Part shown: in pieces, positions 7,439 through 15,945 of the stretch | Position numbering within the stretch: the first letter of the stretch is position 1 | Layout: each line of letters starts with the position of its first letter | Source: UBA1794 sp964439955 | GTDB taxonomy: Bacteria; Bacteroidota; Bacteroidia; Bacteroidales; Bacteroidaceae | Assembly: GCA_964439955.1 (NCBI GenBank) | Contig: CAYTPX010000005.1 | Span: 18,285-82,284, forward strand | Length of the DNA: 64,000 nucleotides | Reading direction: 5' to 3' | Made by a program: the position numbers and the translations under genes | The notes under the pieces: model-generated | Seen by the model: the letters and a program-made list of their open reading frames with translations, nothing else | Told to the model about the DNA's origin: nothing | Databases searched by the model: none

Positions 7439-8510
7439 GAATATGCCTCCTCGTCCTACGGATATGTGCATCATCACCACTTACCGGTGTCCGATGCATT
7501 GCAAGATGTGCAATATCTGGCAGCATCCCACGGAAAAGAGCCGTGAGCTGGCGCCTGCGGAATTGGAGATTTTGCCTTCCGTGAAATTTATTAACCTGAC
7601 CGGCGGGGAACCCTTTATAAGGGAGGATTTGGCGGAAATCGTGGAGGTCTGTTTCCGCAAGTCCCCGCGGGTGGTTATTTCGACTTCAGGATGGTTCGAG
7701 GAGCGGGTCATAGACTTGGCCAAGCGTTTCCCCCGTATCGGGATACGAATCAGCATAGAGGGGCTTTCTTGCAAGAACGACGAGCTCCGTGGGCGTCCGG
7801 GCGGTTTCGACCGGGGCTTGCGCGTGTTGTTGAGGTTGCGGGAAATGGGCGTGAAGGATATTGGTTTCGGATGCACGGTGTCCAACAATAATTCGGAAGA
7901 CATGCTTTCCCTCTACCGCCTCTCCAAGGCTTTGGGCATGGAGTTTGCCACGGCGGCTTTCCATAATTCCTACTATTTCCATAAATACGATAACGCGATT
8001 ACGGAAAAGAACGTTGTGTGCGGGAATTTTGCCAAGCTAATCGAAATGCAGCTCAAGGAAAAACACCCGAAATCGTGGTTTCGTGCATTTTTCAACATGG
8101 GCCTGATCAATTATATCGAAGGAAACCGCCGGATGTTGCCGTGCGAAGCCGGGTTGGTGAACTTTTTTGTCGAGCCTTATGGCGACGTTTTTCCCTGCAA
8201 CGGGCTGGAGAAGAAGTATTGGAAGCTGAGCATGGGCAATATCCGGGAAGTTTCCGATTTCCGCGAGATATGGGAAGGGGAACGGGCGGCGGAAGTGCGC
8301 CGTTTGGTGCGCCAGTGCCCTAAGAATTGTTGGATGGTAGGCACGGTCTCGCCCGTAATGAAGAAATATATCAGGTATCCGCTTGAATGGGTGCTCCGCA
8401 ATAAATGGAACAGTTTGCGCGGTCGTCCGGTTTGTCTGGACAAGAGATGGTATGACGTAGGGCAGGATCCCCGCCAAGGCGATTTGTGCCCGCGGGATGC
8501 GAAGCCATGA
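7425..8510 (+). CDS. Radical SAM/SPASM domain protein in polysaccharide operon
   Basis: This protein has 361 residues, or 355 if it starts at the ATG at 7443. The radical SAM cluster motif CxxxCxxC is in YRCPMHCKMCNIW near residue 25, with LTGGEPF (the GGE motif) about 30 residues later. C-terminal cysteines fit a SPASM-type auxiliary cluster: CEAG then GDVFPC (C-X12-G-X4-C), followed later by QCPKNCW. SPASM enzymes modify peptides, sugars or cofactors by radical chemistry and hold extra Fe-S clusters. The gene overlaps one glycosyltransferase by 14 bases and is followed by another, so it is part of the surface-polysaccharide operon. It may modify a sugar or lipid carrier, or a peptide linked to the glycan; no substrate can be named. 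Confidence 0.85.
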   Translation: MKGNKNMPPRPTDMCIITTYRCPMHCKMCNIWQHPTEKSRELAPAELEILPSVKFINLTGGEPFIREDLAEIVEVCFRKSPRVVISTSGWFEERVIDLAKRFPRIGIRISIEGLSCKNDELRGRPGGFDRGLRVLLRLREMGVKDIGFGCTVSNNNSEDMLSLYRLSKALGMEFATAAFHNSYYFHKYDNAITEKNVVCGNFAKLIEMQLKEKHPKSWFRAFFNMGLINYIEGNRRMLPCEAGLVNFFVEPYGDVFPCNGLEKKYWKLSMGNIREVSDFREIWEGERAAEVRRLVRQCPKNCWMVGTVSPVMKKYIRYPLEWVLRNKWNSLRGRPVCLDKRWYDVGQDPRQGDLCPRDAKP

Positions 8511-8530
8511 GGAGATGGAGGAAAGCCCTT

Positions 8531-8573
8531 TGCCTTTCCGGGAAAAGCCTGATGCCTTTCCGGGAGAAGCGCC
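8531..8573. repeat. Dispersed palindromic tract, copy A
   Basis: Two near-identical units, each reading GCCTTTCCGGGA(A/G)AAG, stand in tandem at 8532-8551 and 8553-8573, just before the second glycosyltransferase. They match tracts in other spacers of this window. Confidence 0.5.
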
Positions 8574-8601
8574 AAGGGAGATGAAGAAAGGAACAGGACC
8601 T

Positions 8602-9741
8602 ATGAAAGTCGTCGTGATAGGGACCCGTGGTATTCCTCGCATACAGGGAGGCGTCGAGACGCACTGCGAGGAGCTTTACCCGCGCCTTGTGGAAAAAGGC
8701 TGCGAGGTAGTCGTCGTGCGGCGCAGTTGTTACGTGCGGCCGGACAACCGGATGGAGGAATACCGCGGGGTGAAGTTGCACGACCTTTACGCGCCCCGGA
8801 AGAAATCGCTGGAAGCCATTGTCCATTCATTCCTTGCAGTCTGCTACGCCCGCAAGGTTCACGCCGATGTGTTGCATTGCCATGCTGTCGGGCCTTCCTT
8901 GGTCGTCCCGTTTGCGCGGCTGTTGGGGCTGAAAGTGGTGATGACCCACCACGGTCCCGACTACGACCGGAAGAAATGGGGCTTTATGGCTCGTTTTGCC
9001 TTGCGGCTCGGCGAGCGTTGGGGAGTGCGTTTTGCCAACCGGGTCATTGTCATTTCTGCATTGATCCGGGACATGCTGGAAAAGAAATACCACCGCTGCG
9101 ATACGGCCTTGATTTACAACGGGGCTTCTCGCCCGGTCTTGGCAGAAGGTACGGGCTATGTACGCAGTTTAGGCTTGGAGCCGGGGCGTTATGTCGTAGC
9201 TTTGGGGCGTTTCGTGGAAGAAAAAGGTTTCGACCTGCTTATCCGGGCTTTCTCGGCTTACGAGAAGGGCTTGGCGGCGGGCAAGGGCGCGTCGGAAAAA
9301 CAACAGTATCGTTTGGTGATAGCCGGCGCTGCCGACCACAAAAGTGCGTATGCCGCATCCCTGCGCCGCTTGGCGGAGGAGAATGGCGTGGTGCTGGCTG
9401 GATTCTTGCGTGGCTCACGGCTGAACGAACTGATGACCCATGCGGCCCTGTTCGTGCTTCCCTCTTTCCATGAAGGACTGCCCATTTCTTTGCTGGAAGC
9501 CATGAGTTACCGTTTGCCGGTACTCGTGAGTGATATCCCGGCGAACCGTGAGGTCGGTCTTCCGGTTGAAGATTATTTCCCATGTGGTGACGAAACGGCG
9601 CTGGAGAAGGCCTTGTCCGGGAAATTACGTGACGGGGCGGTGGGTAGGAAGGACTATGATTTGTCGCTGTATGACTGGGATTACATTGCGGGTCAGGTGT
9701 ACCAAGTCTATGAAAGTTTGTGCAGGGAGGGAGCGGGATGA
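8602..9741 (+). CDS. Glycosyltransferase family 4 protein (DUF1972-type N terminus)
   Basis: The protein has 379 residues from the ATG at 8602, which begins the conserved sequence MKVVVIGTRGIPRIQGGVETHCEEL; upstream in-frame ATGs read through a palindromic repeat tract and are not favoured. The second domain opens with VVALGRFVEEKGFDLLIRAF, and the EX7E motif is in EGLPISLLEAM. The N-terminal glycine-rich loop and GGVETH are typical of rhamnosyl- or hexosyl-transferases acting on surface polysaccharide, but the sugar cannot be assigned. It follows the radical SAM gene by 91 bases and its TGA overlaps the ATG of the next gene (ATGA), which points to translational coupling. Confidence 0.88.
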   Translation: MKVVVIGTRGIPRIQGGVETHCEELYPRLVEKGCEVVVVRRSCYVRPDNRMEEYRGVKLHDLYAPRKKSLEAIVHSFLAVCYARKVHADVLHCHAVGPSLVVPFARLLGLKVVMTHHGPDYDRKKWGFMARFALRLGERWGVRFANRVIVISALIRDMLEKKYHRCDTALIYNGASRPVLAEGTGYVRSLGLEPGRYVVALGRFVEEKGFDLLIRAFSAYEKGLAAGKGASEKQQYRLVIAGAADHKSAYAASLRRLAEENGVVLAGFLRGSRLNELMTHAALFVLPSFHEGLPISLLEAMSYRLPVLVSDIPANREVGLPVEDYFPCGDETALEKALSGKLRDGAVGRKDYDLSLYDWDYIAGQVYQVYESLCREGAG

Positions 9742-11144
9742 AGCAGAAGACACGTTATTCGAAGTTCCTTTCCCCGATTCTTGCGGTGGGCGATTTTGTT
9801 GTCTTGAACCTTACGTTTCTCGTCGCTTTCGCCGTGTTCCGTGATGACCTTGATTTTTCGGTTGTCCGCAGTTTCGGGTTGCTCCTTTTCTTGCTCAACC
9901 TGTCGTTTGTCCCAGCCCGTTTGCTGCTCAGCCTTTCCGTCCATCAGAATATCCTCTTTGCCGACGAGATAATCCGCCGCACGTTTTATTTGGTGTTGCT
10001 CCACATGGTGTTGTTTTTTGCGGCACTCGCCATGTTCCAAGTTGAAGATGTCTCCCGTTTGTTCATCCTTTTGTTGTTTGGTGCCCTTTCGCTCACCCTT
10101 TCCGCTTGGCGTTTGGCCTACCGCTTCGCCCTCCGGCGTTACCGGCGGAAGGGGTTCAACTATAAGAATGTCGTAATCTTGGGGATGGGGCGGAGTGCCG
10201 AGGCCTTATACCGGGAGATGGTTGGCGATGCGGGCTACGGTTATCGGGTTTTAGGCTTCTTTTCCGACCATCCCCTTCCTCCGGGCATGAAAAAGAAGGG
10301 CTTCCATTATTTAGGGAAGATAGGCGATGCGTTGGATTTCTTAGCGGTTTCCCCGGTCGATGAGGTATATTGCGCTTATTCCGACATGAAAAAGCAGAAA
10401 ATACGCGCTATTATCACATATTGCGAGAAGAACTGCATCCGTTTTTTCATGGTTCCGCTTATGAGGGACATAGTCCCGAAGCAGTACGAACTGGGCACGT
10501 TGGGAAAAGTCCCGGTACTTTCCCTGCACAACGAGCCGCTCCAGCTTTTGCAGAACCGTATAGTCAAGCGGGCTTTCGACATCGTTTTCTCTTTGCTGGT
10601 ATTGGTTTTTATATTTCCTCTCTTCTTCGTTGTCGTAGCCCCGTTGATAAAACTTTCATCCCGAGGCCCTATTTTCTTTGGGCAGCGGCGCAATGGCGAA
10701 ATGGGCAGCGTGTTCATTTGTTATAAGTTCCGAAGTATGGTAATGAACTCGGATAGCGATAAGAAGCAGACCGTGCGGGATGATCCCCGGAAGACGTGGA
10801 TTGGGAATATCATCCGCAAGACGAGCATCGATGAACTGCCCCAATTCTACAATGTCTTGCGGGGTGACATGTCGGTCGTAGGCCCCCGTCCCCACATGTT
10901 GGAGCATACGCGGATTTATTCGGAGCTGGTTGATAAATATATGCTGCGCCATCTGGTGAAACCAGGGATTACCGGTTGGGCGCAGATTCACGGTTTGCGG
11001 GGAGAGATTCGCGATGTGGACTTTATGCGCAGGCGTGTTGAGGCCGATGTCTGGTACATTGAGCATTGGTCCTTCTTCCTTGATTTGAAAATCATTTATA
11101 AAACGTTCGTCGGAGCCATTTTCGGGGACAAAAACGCTATATAA
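9738..11144 (+). CDS. Polyprenyl-phosphate sugar-1-phosphate transferase (initiating enzyme of exopolysaccharide synthesis)
   Basis: This membrane protein has 468 residues. Four or five hydrophobic segments occupy residues 1-125, followed by a CoA-binding-like Rossmann domain (NVVILGMGRSAEALY) and a further transmembrane segment near 285-310. The C-terminal bacterial sugar transferase domain ends in GDMSVVGPRPH, KPGITGWAQIHGLRG and the W-Y-I-E-H-W-S-F-FLDLKIIYKT signature. WcaJ/PglC-type enzymes transfer a sugar-1-phosphate to undecaprenyl phosphate to start a repeat unit. The start at 9738 is favoured because its ATGA overlaps the upstream stop and a GGGAGGG site precedes it; an in-frame ATG at 9720 would add six residues. 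It defines the cluster as a lipid-linked surface glycan pathway. Confidence 0.93.
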   Translation: MKQKTRYSKFLSPILAVGDFVVLNLTFLVAFAVFRDDLDFSVVRSFGLLLFLLNLSFVPARLLLSLSVHQNILFADEIIRRTFYLVLLHMVLFFAALAMFQVEDVSRLFILLLFGALSLTLSAWRLAYRFALRRYRRKGFNYKNVVILGMGRSAEALYREMVGDAGYGYRVLGFFSDHPLPPGMKKKGFHYLGKIGDALDFLAVSPVDEVYCAYSDMKKQKIRAIITYCEKNCIRFFMVPLMRDIVPKQYELGTLGKVPVLSLHNEPLQLLQNRIVKRAFDIVFSLLVLVFIFPLFFVVVAPLIKLSSRGPIFFGQRRNGEMGSVFICYKFRSMVMNSDSDKKQTVRDDPRKTWIGNIIRKTSIDELPQFYNVLRGDMSVVGPRPHMLEHTRIYSELVDKYMLRHLVKPGITGWAQIHGLRGEIRDVDFMRRRVEADVWYIEHWSFFLDLKIIYKTFVGAIFGDKNAI

Positions 11145-11154
11145 CCATAGACTT

Positions 11155-12630
11155 ATGAGCAAGGGTTGGTGGACATTCCTTTTGGGCTTTTTCCCAATCT
11201 GCCTGGGCGCGCAGGAAAAAGGGTTGCATGAATTTATGGAAATCGGCACGACGCTCCATTCGGGCGACAATACCCCTTTGTGGCAAAACGCGTTGCAACA
11301 TGGGCTTTCTTCCTTGGACAACAACGGATATGTGCGGGGCGCCGTTTCCTATCGCGATACGCTCGGGCGGCATTGGAGTTGGGCCGCAGGCATTGACTTG
11401 GCCGCGTGCGTGGGGATGGACGCCGCTTTTGTCGTACAGCAGGCTTATGCCGATTTGGCGTGGAAGTGTTTCGACCTTTCGGTGGGCAGCAAGGAGTTGA
11501 CTTCCCCGTTCCTGAATCCAGAATTGAGCAGCGGCGGCCTGGTATGGAGCGGCAATGCACGCCCGATTCCCCAAGTGCGTGCCGGGATATTCGACTATAT
11601 CCCTGTCTTCCGCTCTTCGTGGTTTTTCATCCGGGGCGAGCTTTCCTACGGGTGGTGGACGGATTCGCGTTATTTGGCCGACGTTTCCGAGGGAATCCGT
11701 TGGTACACGGAGAAAATCAAATACCACCATAAGGAGGTCGATTTCCGCTTCGGCAAGAAAGATGGCGCTTGGCAGTTTGATGCCGCCTACCGCCTGGACG
11801 CCCAGTTCGGGGGCTATATGAGGAACCACCCGCTCCAAGAGTGGTATCCCGACAGGCTGGACCTTGGAAACGGCTTGAAGGATTACTGGAAAGCCTTCAT
11901 TCCCGGGAAGGGCGACGGCGGGGGAGGCCTTGAAGGGGAGCGCATTGCCCGCCAAGGGAATTTCCTCGGGTCCGAGTTCCTGCGGCTCATGTACAAGGCC
12001 AAGAAGTACCGTTTGTCCGTTTACTTGGAGAATTTCTTCGACGATTTCTCCGGAATGGGAAAATTGAATGGCTTCGACGGCCTATGGGGGCTGGAGTATG
12101 AATCGGCCGCGCCGCGGGCTTTGCTGAAAGGGCTTGTCTTCGAGTATTACCAGACCACGGACCAGAGCGGCCCGCTGCACGGTTCTGACGCGGAAGGGGC
12201 AGGAAAGACCGGCGGTGCCGACGATTATTATAACAACTATCTCTACCAAGGGTGGACCCATTGGGGGCAAGCGATGGGGAATCCCCTGATCCCGTCGCCA
12301 ATCTATTTCACCGACGAAGTCGTACAGAGCATCTGGGGCAAGGGATACATGGGTTTTCCTTACAACCGTGTCCGGGCTTTCTTCCTCGGCCTCCATGGCG
12401 ACTTGGCTCCGGGCTGGCGCTACCGCCTGAAATGCTCGGCGAGCCGCACGTGGGGCACCCCGTTGTCTCCCATATTGGAGCCGCTTGACAACGTGTCTGG
12501 CTTCATCGAGGCGCAATACACGCCGGCTTTTTGGCCGGGGGTGCGTATCGTTTCCTCCATTTCGTTCGACTCGGGGGAAATCTATGGCGACAACTTTGGC
12601 TGGCAGCTGAAGGTGCGTAAGAGTTTTTAG
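11155..12630 (+). CDS. Wzi-family outer-membrane capsule assembly protein
   Basis: The protein has 491 residues. A signal peptide at 1-20 ends in CLGAQ. The rest has the alternating aromatic pattern of an outer-membrane beta-barrel with blocks typical of the Wzi family in Bacteroidota: GSKELTSPFLNPELSSGGLVWSGNARP, where a plug region carries NARPIPQVR, and YLYQGWTHWGQAMGNPL near the C terminus. In E. coli, Wzi is a surface lectin that anchors capsule; Bacteroidota homologues accompany capsule and exopolysaccharide genes. It begins ten bases after the initiating transferase gene. No Wzx flippase or Wzy polymerase is in the window, so the export steps must be encoded elsewhere. Confidence 0.85.
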   Translation: MSKGWWTFLLGFFPICLGAQEKGLHEFMEIGTTLHSGDNTPLWQNALQHGLSSLDNNGYVRGAVSYRDTLGRHWSWAAGIDLAACVGMDAAFVVQQAYADLAWKCFDLSVGSKELTSPFLNPELSSGGLVWSGNARPIPQVRAGIFDYIPVFRSSWFFIRGELSYGWWTDSRYLADVSEGIRWYTEKIKYHHKEVDFRFGKKDGAWQFDAAYRLDAQFGGYMRNHPLQEWYPDRLDLGNGLKDYWKAFIPGKGDGGGGLEGERIARQGNFLGSEFLRLMYKAKKYRLSVYLENFFDDFSGMGKLNGFDGLWGLEYESAAPRALLKGLVFEYYQTTDQSGPLHGSDAEGAGKTGGADDYYNNYLYQGWTHWGQAMGNPLIPSPIYFTDEVVQSIWGKGYMGFPYNRVRAFFLGLHGDLAPGWRYRLKCSASRTWGTPLSPILEPLDNVSGFIEAQYTPAFWPGVRIVSSISFDSGEIYGDNFGWQLKVRKSF

Positions 12631-12666
12631 TAGGATAACTTCATAAATCATAGAAAGGGAAAAATC

Positions 12667-13215
12667 GTGGATTACATTCAGACGGAAATCGACGGCGTAT
12701 GGATTATCGAGCCGAAGGTCTTCACCGACCCGCGCGGGTATTTCATGGAGTCGTTCAAGAAAGAGGAGTTTGAGGCAAACATCGGCAAGGTGGATTTCGT
12801 GCAGGACAACGAGTCGAAGTCTTCTTTTGGGGTATTGCGGGGGCTTCACTACCAGAAAGGCGCCTACAGCCAAGCCAAGCTGGTGCGTGTCATCATGGGG
12901 AAAGTGTTGGATGTGGCGGTGGATTTGCGTAAATCCTCACCGACTTTTGGCCGCTACGTCAGCGTGGAGTTGAGCGGGGAGAACAAGCGCCAGTTTTTCA
13001 TCCCCCGAGGCTTTGCCCACGGTTTCGTGGTTTTGAGCGAAGAGGCTATATTCACGTACAAGGTGGATAACGTCTACGCCCCGCAGGCCGAGGCTTCCAT
13101 CGTCTACAACGACGCCACGCTCGACATCGACTGGCCTTTGGCGCCCCAGCAGTTGCTCCTTTCGCCGAAGGACACGGACGGGAAGAGCTTTGCCGAGGCC
13201 GATTATTTCGATTGA
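12667..13215 (+). CDS. rfbC: dTDP-4-dehydrorhamnose 3,5-epimerase
   Basis: This cupin-fold enzyme has 182 residues, the family's usual size. Visible motifs are FTDPRGYFMESF, the catalytic histidine region SSFGVLRGLHYQ, KLVRVIMGKVLDVAVDLRKSSPTFG and PRGFAHGFVVLSEEA. It epimerises C3 and C5 of dTDP-4-keto-6-deoxyglucose on the way to dTDP-L-rhamnose. It is the last gene of the polysaccharide operon, 36 bases after wzi. The other rhamnose genes (rfbA, rfbB, rfbD) are not nearby, so it must share them with another locus or supply a different deoxysugar. Confidence 0.95.
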   Translation: MDYIQTEIDGVWIIEPKVFTDPRGYFMESFKKEEFEANIGKVDFVQDNESKSSFGVLRGLHYQKGAYSQAKLVRVIMGKVLDVAVDLRKSSPTFGRYVSVELSGENKRQFFIPRGFAHGFVVLSEEAIFTYKVDNVYAPQAEASIVYNDATLDIDWPLAPQQLLLSPKDTDGKSFAEADYFD

Positions 13216-13290
13216 CCTTGCGCCCCTTGGCGTGCGTTCTGCCGTGCCGGCTGCCCCCGGGAGGTGTCGGCATGTTTTTTTGCGCCGTCT

Positions 13291-13370
13291 TGTCCGGAAA
13301 GCCCAAGGCTTTTCTGCAAAAGCGCCCCGTGCCTTTCCCGGAAGCCCCGCTTCTTTTCCCCGTTTCCGGC
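13291..13370. repeat. Dispersed palindromic tract, copy B
   Basis: The tract contains GGCTTTTCTGCAAAAGCGCC and GCCTTTCCCGGAAGC, imperfect palindromes of the same type as in other spacers of the window. Confidence 0.45.
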
Positions 13371-13417
13371 AGTGGGATTAGGGTGGAGTGGAAAGGCCGT
13401 TGGCATGGAAGGGGAGT

Positions 13418-13425
13418 TATTTTTG
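13418..13425 (+). promoter_or_regulatory. Probable -7 element of the sulfonation operon
   Basis: TATTTTTG matches TAnnTTTG and is the best candidate upstream of cysQ. It would leave a leader of about 95 bases. No well-spaced -33 element is visible. Confidence 0.45.
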
Positions 13426-13525
13426 CCTAAAAAAGCGGTGAAAGGCCAAAAGGGACATAAAAAATGCGGATCAGACTATCCCGTTTTCATGGAAATGCCG
13501 TTACTTTACGTTTAATTTGTGGACT

Positions 13526-14338
13526 ATGGATGAAAAAATAGTATGCCGCGCGATCCATGCTGCATGGGCGGCAGGGGTGGAAATCATGGGAATATATGCC
13601 GGTTCGGATGCGGGCTTCGAGACCGAGAGCAAGGCCGATGGCTCACCGCTTACCCGGGCTGACCGGGCCGCGAACCGGGCTATCATGGAATGCTTGGGAG
13701 GGGGCGTGCCCGTCTTGAGCGAGGAGGGCAAGTCCATCCCCTATGGCGAACGGAAGGATTGGCGGGAGTTTTATATGGTAGACCCGCTGGACGGGACGAA
13801 AGAGTTCATCAAGCGGAACGGCGAGTTTACCGTGAATATCGCTTATGTGCGCGATGGCGTGCCCGAAGCGGGGGTGGTTTATGCCCCGGCACGTGGCGTA
13901 TGTTACTTCGGCTTGTATGGCCGGGGGGCATACCGCATGTCCCTTTCCTCCGAACCGCGCGCCGACGAAACGTTTGCCCGGCTGGCCGCACGCTCCGAGC
14001 CCTTGCCGCTCGCGCGCGCCGGGGAAAGGGACAAGTTCGTGGTCGTGGCTTCCCGTTCCCATTTGTCGCAGGCCACGGCGGACTACATCGCGGCCTTGCG
14101 CCGGGAGCACCGCGGGGCGGTGGAGAGCGTCACGATAGGCAGTTCGCTGAAGCTCTGCCTGGTGGCGGAAGGTACGGCCGACGTTTATCCCCGTTTTGCC
14201 CCGACGATGGAGTGGGATACGGCCGCGGGTCATGCCGTAGTCCGTGCCGCAGGACGCGAAGTGGTGCAGGCGGTTACAGGTGAACCGTTGCGTTATAATA
14301 AAGAAGAATTGTTGAATCCGGACTTTATAGCCCGATAG
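13526..14338 (+). CDS. cysQ: 3'(2'),5'-bisphosphate nucleotidase (PAP phosphatase)
   Basis: The protein has 270 residues and belongs to the inositol monophosphatase-like family. The metal-binding motif is DPLDGTKEFIKRNGEFTVNIA; an early ADRAANRAI block and a late PTMEWDTAAGHAVV block complete the active site. CysQ hydrolyses 3'-phosphoadenosine 5'-phosphate (PAP), the by-product left when PAPS donates its sulfo group, and so relieves product inhibition of sulfotransferases. It is first in a six-gene operon with sulfate activation genes and a sulfotransferase, exactly where PAP removal is needed. The start at ATG 13526 is chosen over an in-frame TTG three codons upstream. It stops nine bases before the transporter gene. 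Confidence 0.93.
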   Translation: MDEKIVCRAIHAAWAAGVEIMGIYAGSDAGFETESKADGSPLTRADRAANRAIMECLGGGVPVLSEEGKSIPYGERKDWREFYMVDPLDGTKEFIKRNGEFTVNIAYVRDGVPEAGVVYAPARGVCYFGLYGRGAYRMSLSSEPRADETFARLAARSEPLPLARAGERDKFVVVASRSHLSQATADYIAALRREHRGAVESVTIGSSLKLCLVAEGTADVYPRFAPTMEWDTAAGHAVVRAAGREVVQAVTGEPLRYNKEELLNPDFIAR

Positions 14339-14347
14339 CTTTTGGAA

Positions 14348-15904
14348 ATGACTGAGATAATCATCGTAATCCTTGCCTTGGTATGGATGCTTGCCGCTTT
14401 GGTACGCGACCGGATGCGCCCGGGCATGATCCTGTTTTCCGTGGTCGTGTTTTTCATGTGCTGCGGCATCCTTTCACCCAAAGAACTGCTGGAAGGATTC
14501 AGCAACAAGGGAATGATGACCGTGGCCCTGCTCTTCTTGGTGAGCGAGGGGGTGCGCCAGTCGGGTTGCCTTGCCCCGATTATCCGCAAAGTGCTGCCTA
14601 CGGGGAGAACCACGGTGGTCAAGGCGCAGTTGCGCATGCTCCCCTTGGTGGCGTTCATTTCCGCCTTTTTGAATAATACCCCCGTTGTGGTCATTTTTGC
14701 CCCCATTGTCAAGCGTTGGGCCAAGTCGGCCGGCTTGCCGGCTACGAAGTTCTTGATACCGCTGTCGTATGTAACGATACTTGGCGGCTTGTGTACGCTC
14801 ATCGGCACTTCGACCAATCTGGTGGTGCATGGCATGATGATTGATGCGGGCTATGAGGGACTGGGCATGTTTGAGCTGACTTGGATCGGTTTGCCCATCA
14901 CCGTGGTGGGAATCCTCTACATCCTTTTGGCCTCCAAGCGCCTCTTGCCCAATGAACGCAAGGACTTGAGGCTTGAGGACGGCGAGGGCGAGCAAGACGA
15001 GAGCCTGCATCCGCTGGAAGTCGTCATCGGCCCGCGTTTCCCGGGCATCGGCCGCCGGTTGCGCGACTTCGACTTTAAGCGGCATTACGGGGCTGAAGTG
15101 CGCGAAGTAAAGCGGAGCGGCACTTCTTTCTCCGGCGATTTGTCGCGCATCCGCCTCTACGAAGGCGACACGCTGGTGCTCATGGCCGACGATTCGTTCA
15201 TGAAAACTTGGGGTGAGTCGTCCGTCTTCCTGATGATAGCCAATGGCAAAGACCCGCAGCCCCAAGAGAACCGGAAGAAGAAGTTTTTCGTCTTGGCTTT
15301 GTTGGTGTTCATGATTGTCGGCGCGACAGTCGGCGAGTTGCCTTCCATGAAAGGGCTTGTCCCCGGCATTCGGCTGGACATGTTCTTCTTTGCGGCGGTA
15401 ACGGTCGTCATCATGGCTTGGGCTCGCTTGTTCCCCGCACGTAAATATACGAAGTTCATCTCGTGGGACATCCTGATTACCATAGCCTGCGCCTTCGGAA
15501 TCAGCAAGGCGATGACCAATTCCGGCATGGCCGATTTTATTGCCGACTTCATCATCAGCCTGTGCCATGACCATGGGCCTTACGTGTTGCTCGCCGTTTT
15601 GTATGTCATCACCAACATTATAACCGAACTCATCACCAACAACGCCGCGGCGGCTTTGGCCTTTCCGCTGGCGCTTTCCATCGCGAACCAGCTGGGGGTA
15701 GACCCGATGCCGTTTTTCATCTTGGTTTGCGTCGCTTCGTCGGCCAGTTTCTCCACGCCCATAGGCTACCAGACCAATTTGATAGTGCAGGGTATCGGGA
15801 ACTACAAGTTCACCGACTTCGTGAAGGTGGGGCTTCCGATGAATTTGTTGCTGGCCCTTGTGTCCGTGTTGCTCATCCCGCAGATTTGGCCTTTCGAGAT
15901 GTAG
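14348..15904 (+). CDS. SLC13/DASS-family anion permease, probable sulfate transporter
   Basis: This is a 518-residue inner-membrane protein with about ten hydrophobic helices in two halves. Both halves carry the family's repeated signature: SAFLNNTPVVVIFAP with IGTSTNLVVHGM in the first, and ITELITNNAAAALAFPLALS with ASSASFSTPIGYQTNLIV in the second. Between them, residues about 215-295 form a single TrkA_C (RCK_C) domain, a regulatory unit common in bacterial members. The family carries sulfate, dicarboxylates or phosphate with sodium. Its position between cysQ and cysC makes sulfate uptake the most likely role, by context only. The start is ATG 14348; the site upstream is weak. Confidence 0.85.
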   Translation: MTEIIIVILALVWMLAALVRDRMRPGMILFSVVVFFMCCGILSPKELLEGFSNKGMMTVALLFLVSEGVRQSGCLAPIIRKVLPTGRTTVVKAQLRMLPLVAFISAFLNNTPVVVIFAPIVKRWAKSAGLPATKFLIPLSYVTILGGLCTLIGTSTNLVVHGMMIDAGYEGLGMFELTWIGLPITVVGILYILLASKRLLPNERKDLRLEDGEGEQDESLHPLEVVIGPRFPGIGRRLRDFDFKRHYGAEVREVKRSGTSFSGDLSRIRLYEGDTLVLMADDSFMKTWGESSVFLMIANGKDPQPQENRKKKFFVLALLVFMIVGATVGELPSMKGLVPGIRLDMFFFAAVTVVIMAWARLFPARKYTKFISWDILITIACAFGISKAMTNSGMADFIADFIISLCHDHGPYVLLAVLYVITNIITELITNNAAAALAFPLALSIANQLGVDPMPFFILVCVASSASFSTPIGYQTNLIVQGIGNYKFTDFVKVGLPMNLLLALVSVLLIPQIWPFEM

Positions 15905-15945
15905 TGGTGCGGGGTGTGTTCCATAAGAAAAGGAGGTAAGAAAAA

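Larger units (their letters stand above)
13216..13525. other. 310-base spacer between rfbC and the sulfonation operon
   Basis: No gene is visible. The spacer contains a palindromic repeat tract (13291-13370), a promoter element (13418-13425) and about 95 bases of likely leader before cysQ. No clear terminator for the polysaccharide operon was found. Confidence 0.5.

Noticed and set aside
13425..13525. A sulfur-responsive riboswitch in the cysQ leader
   Set aside because: The bases do not match a SAM riboswitch core I can recognise, and no stable paired structure was evident.
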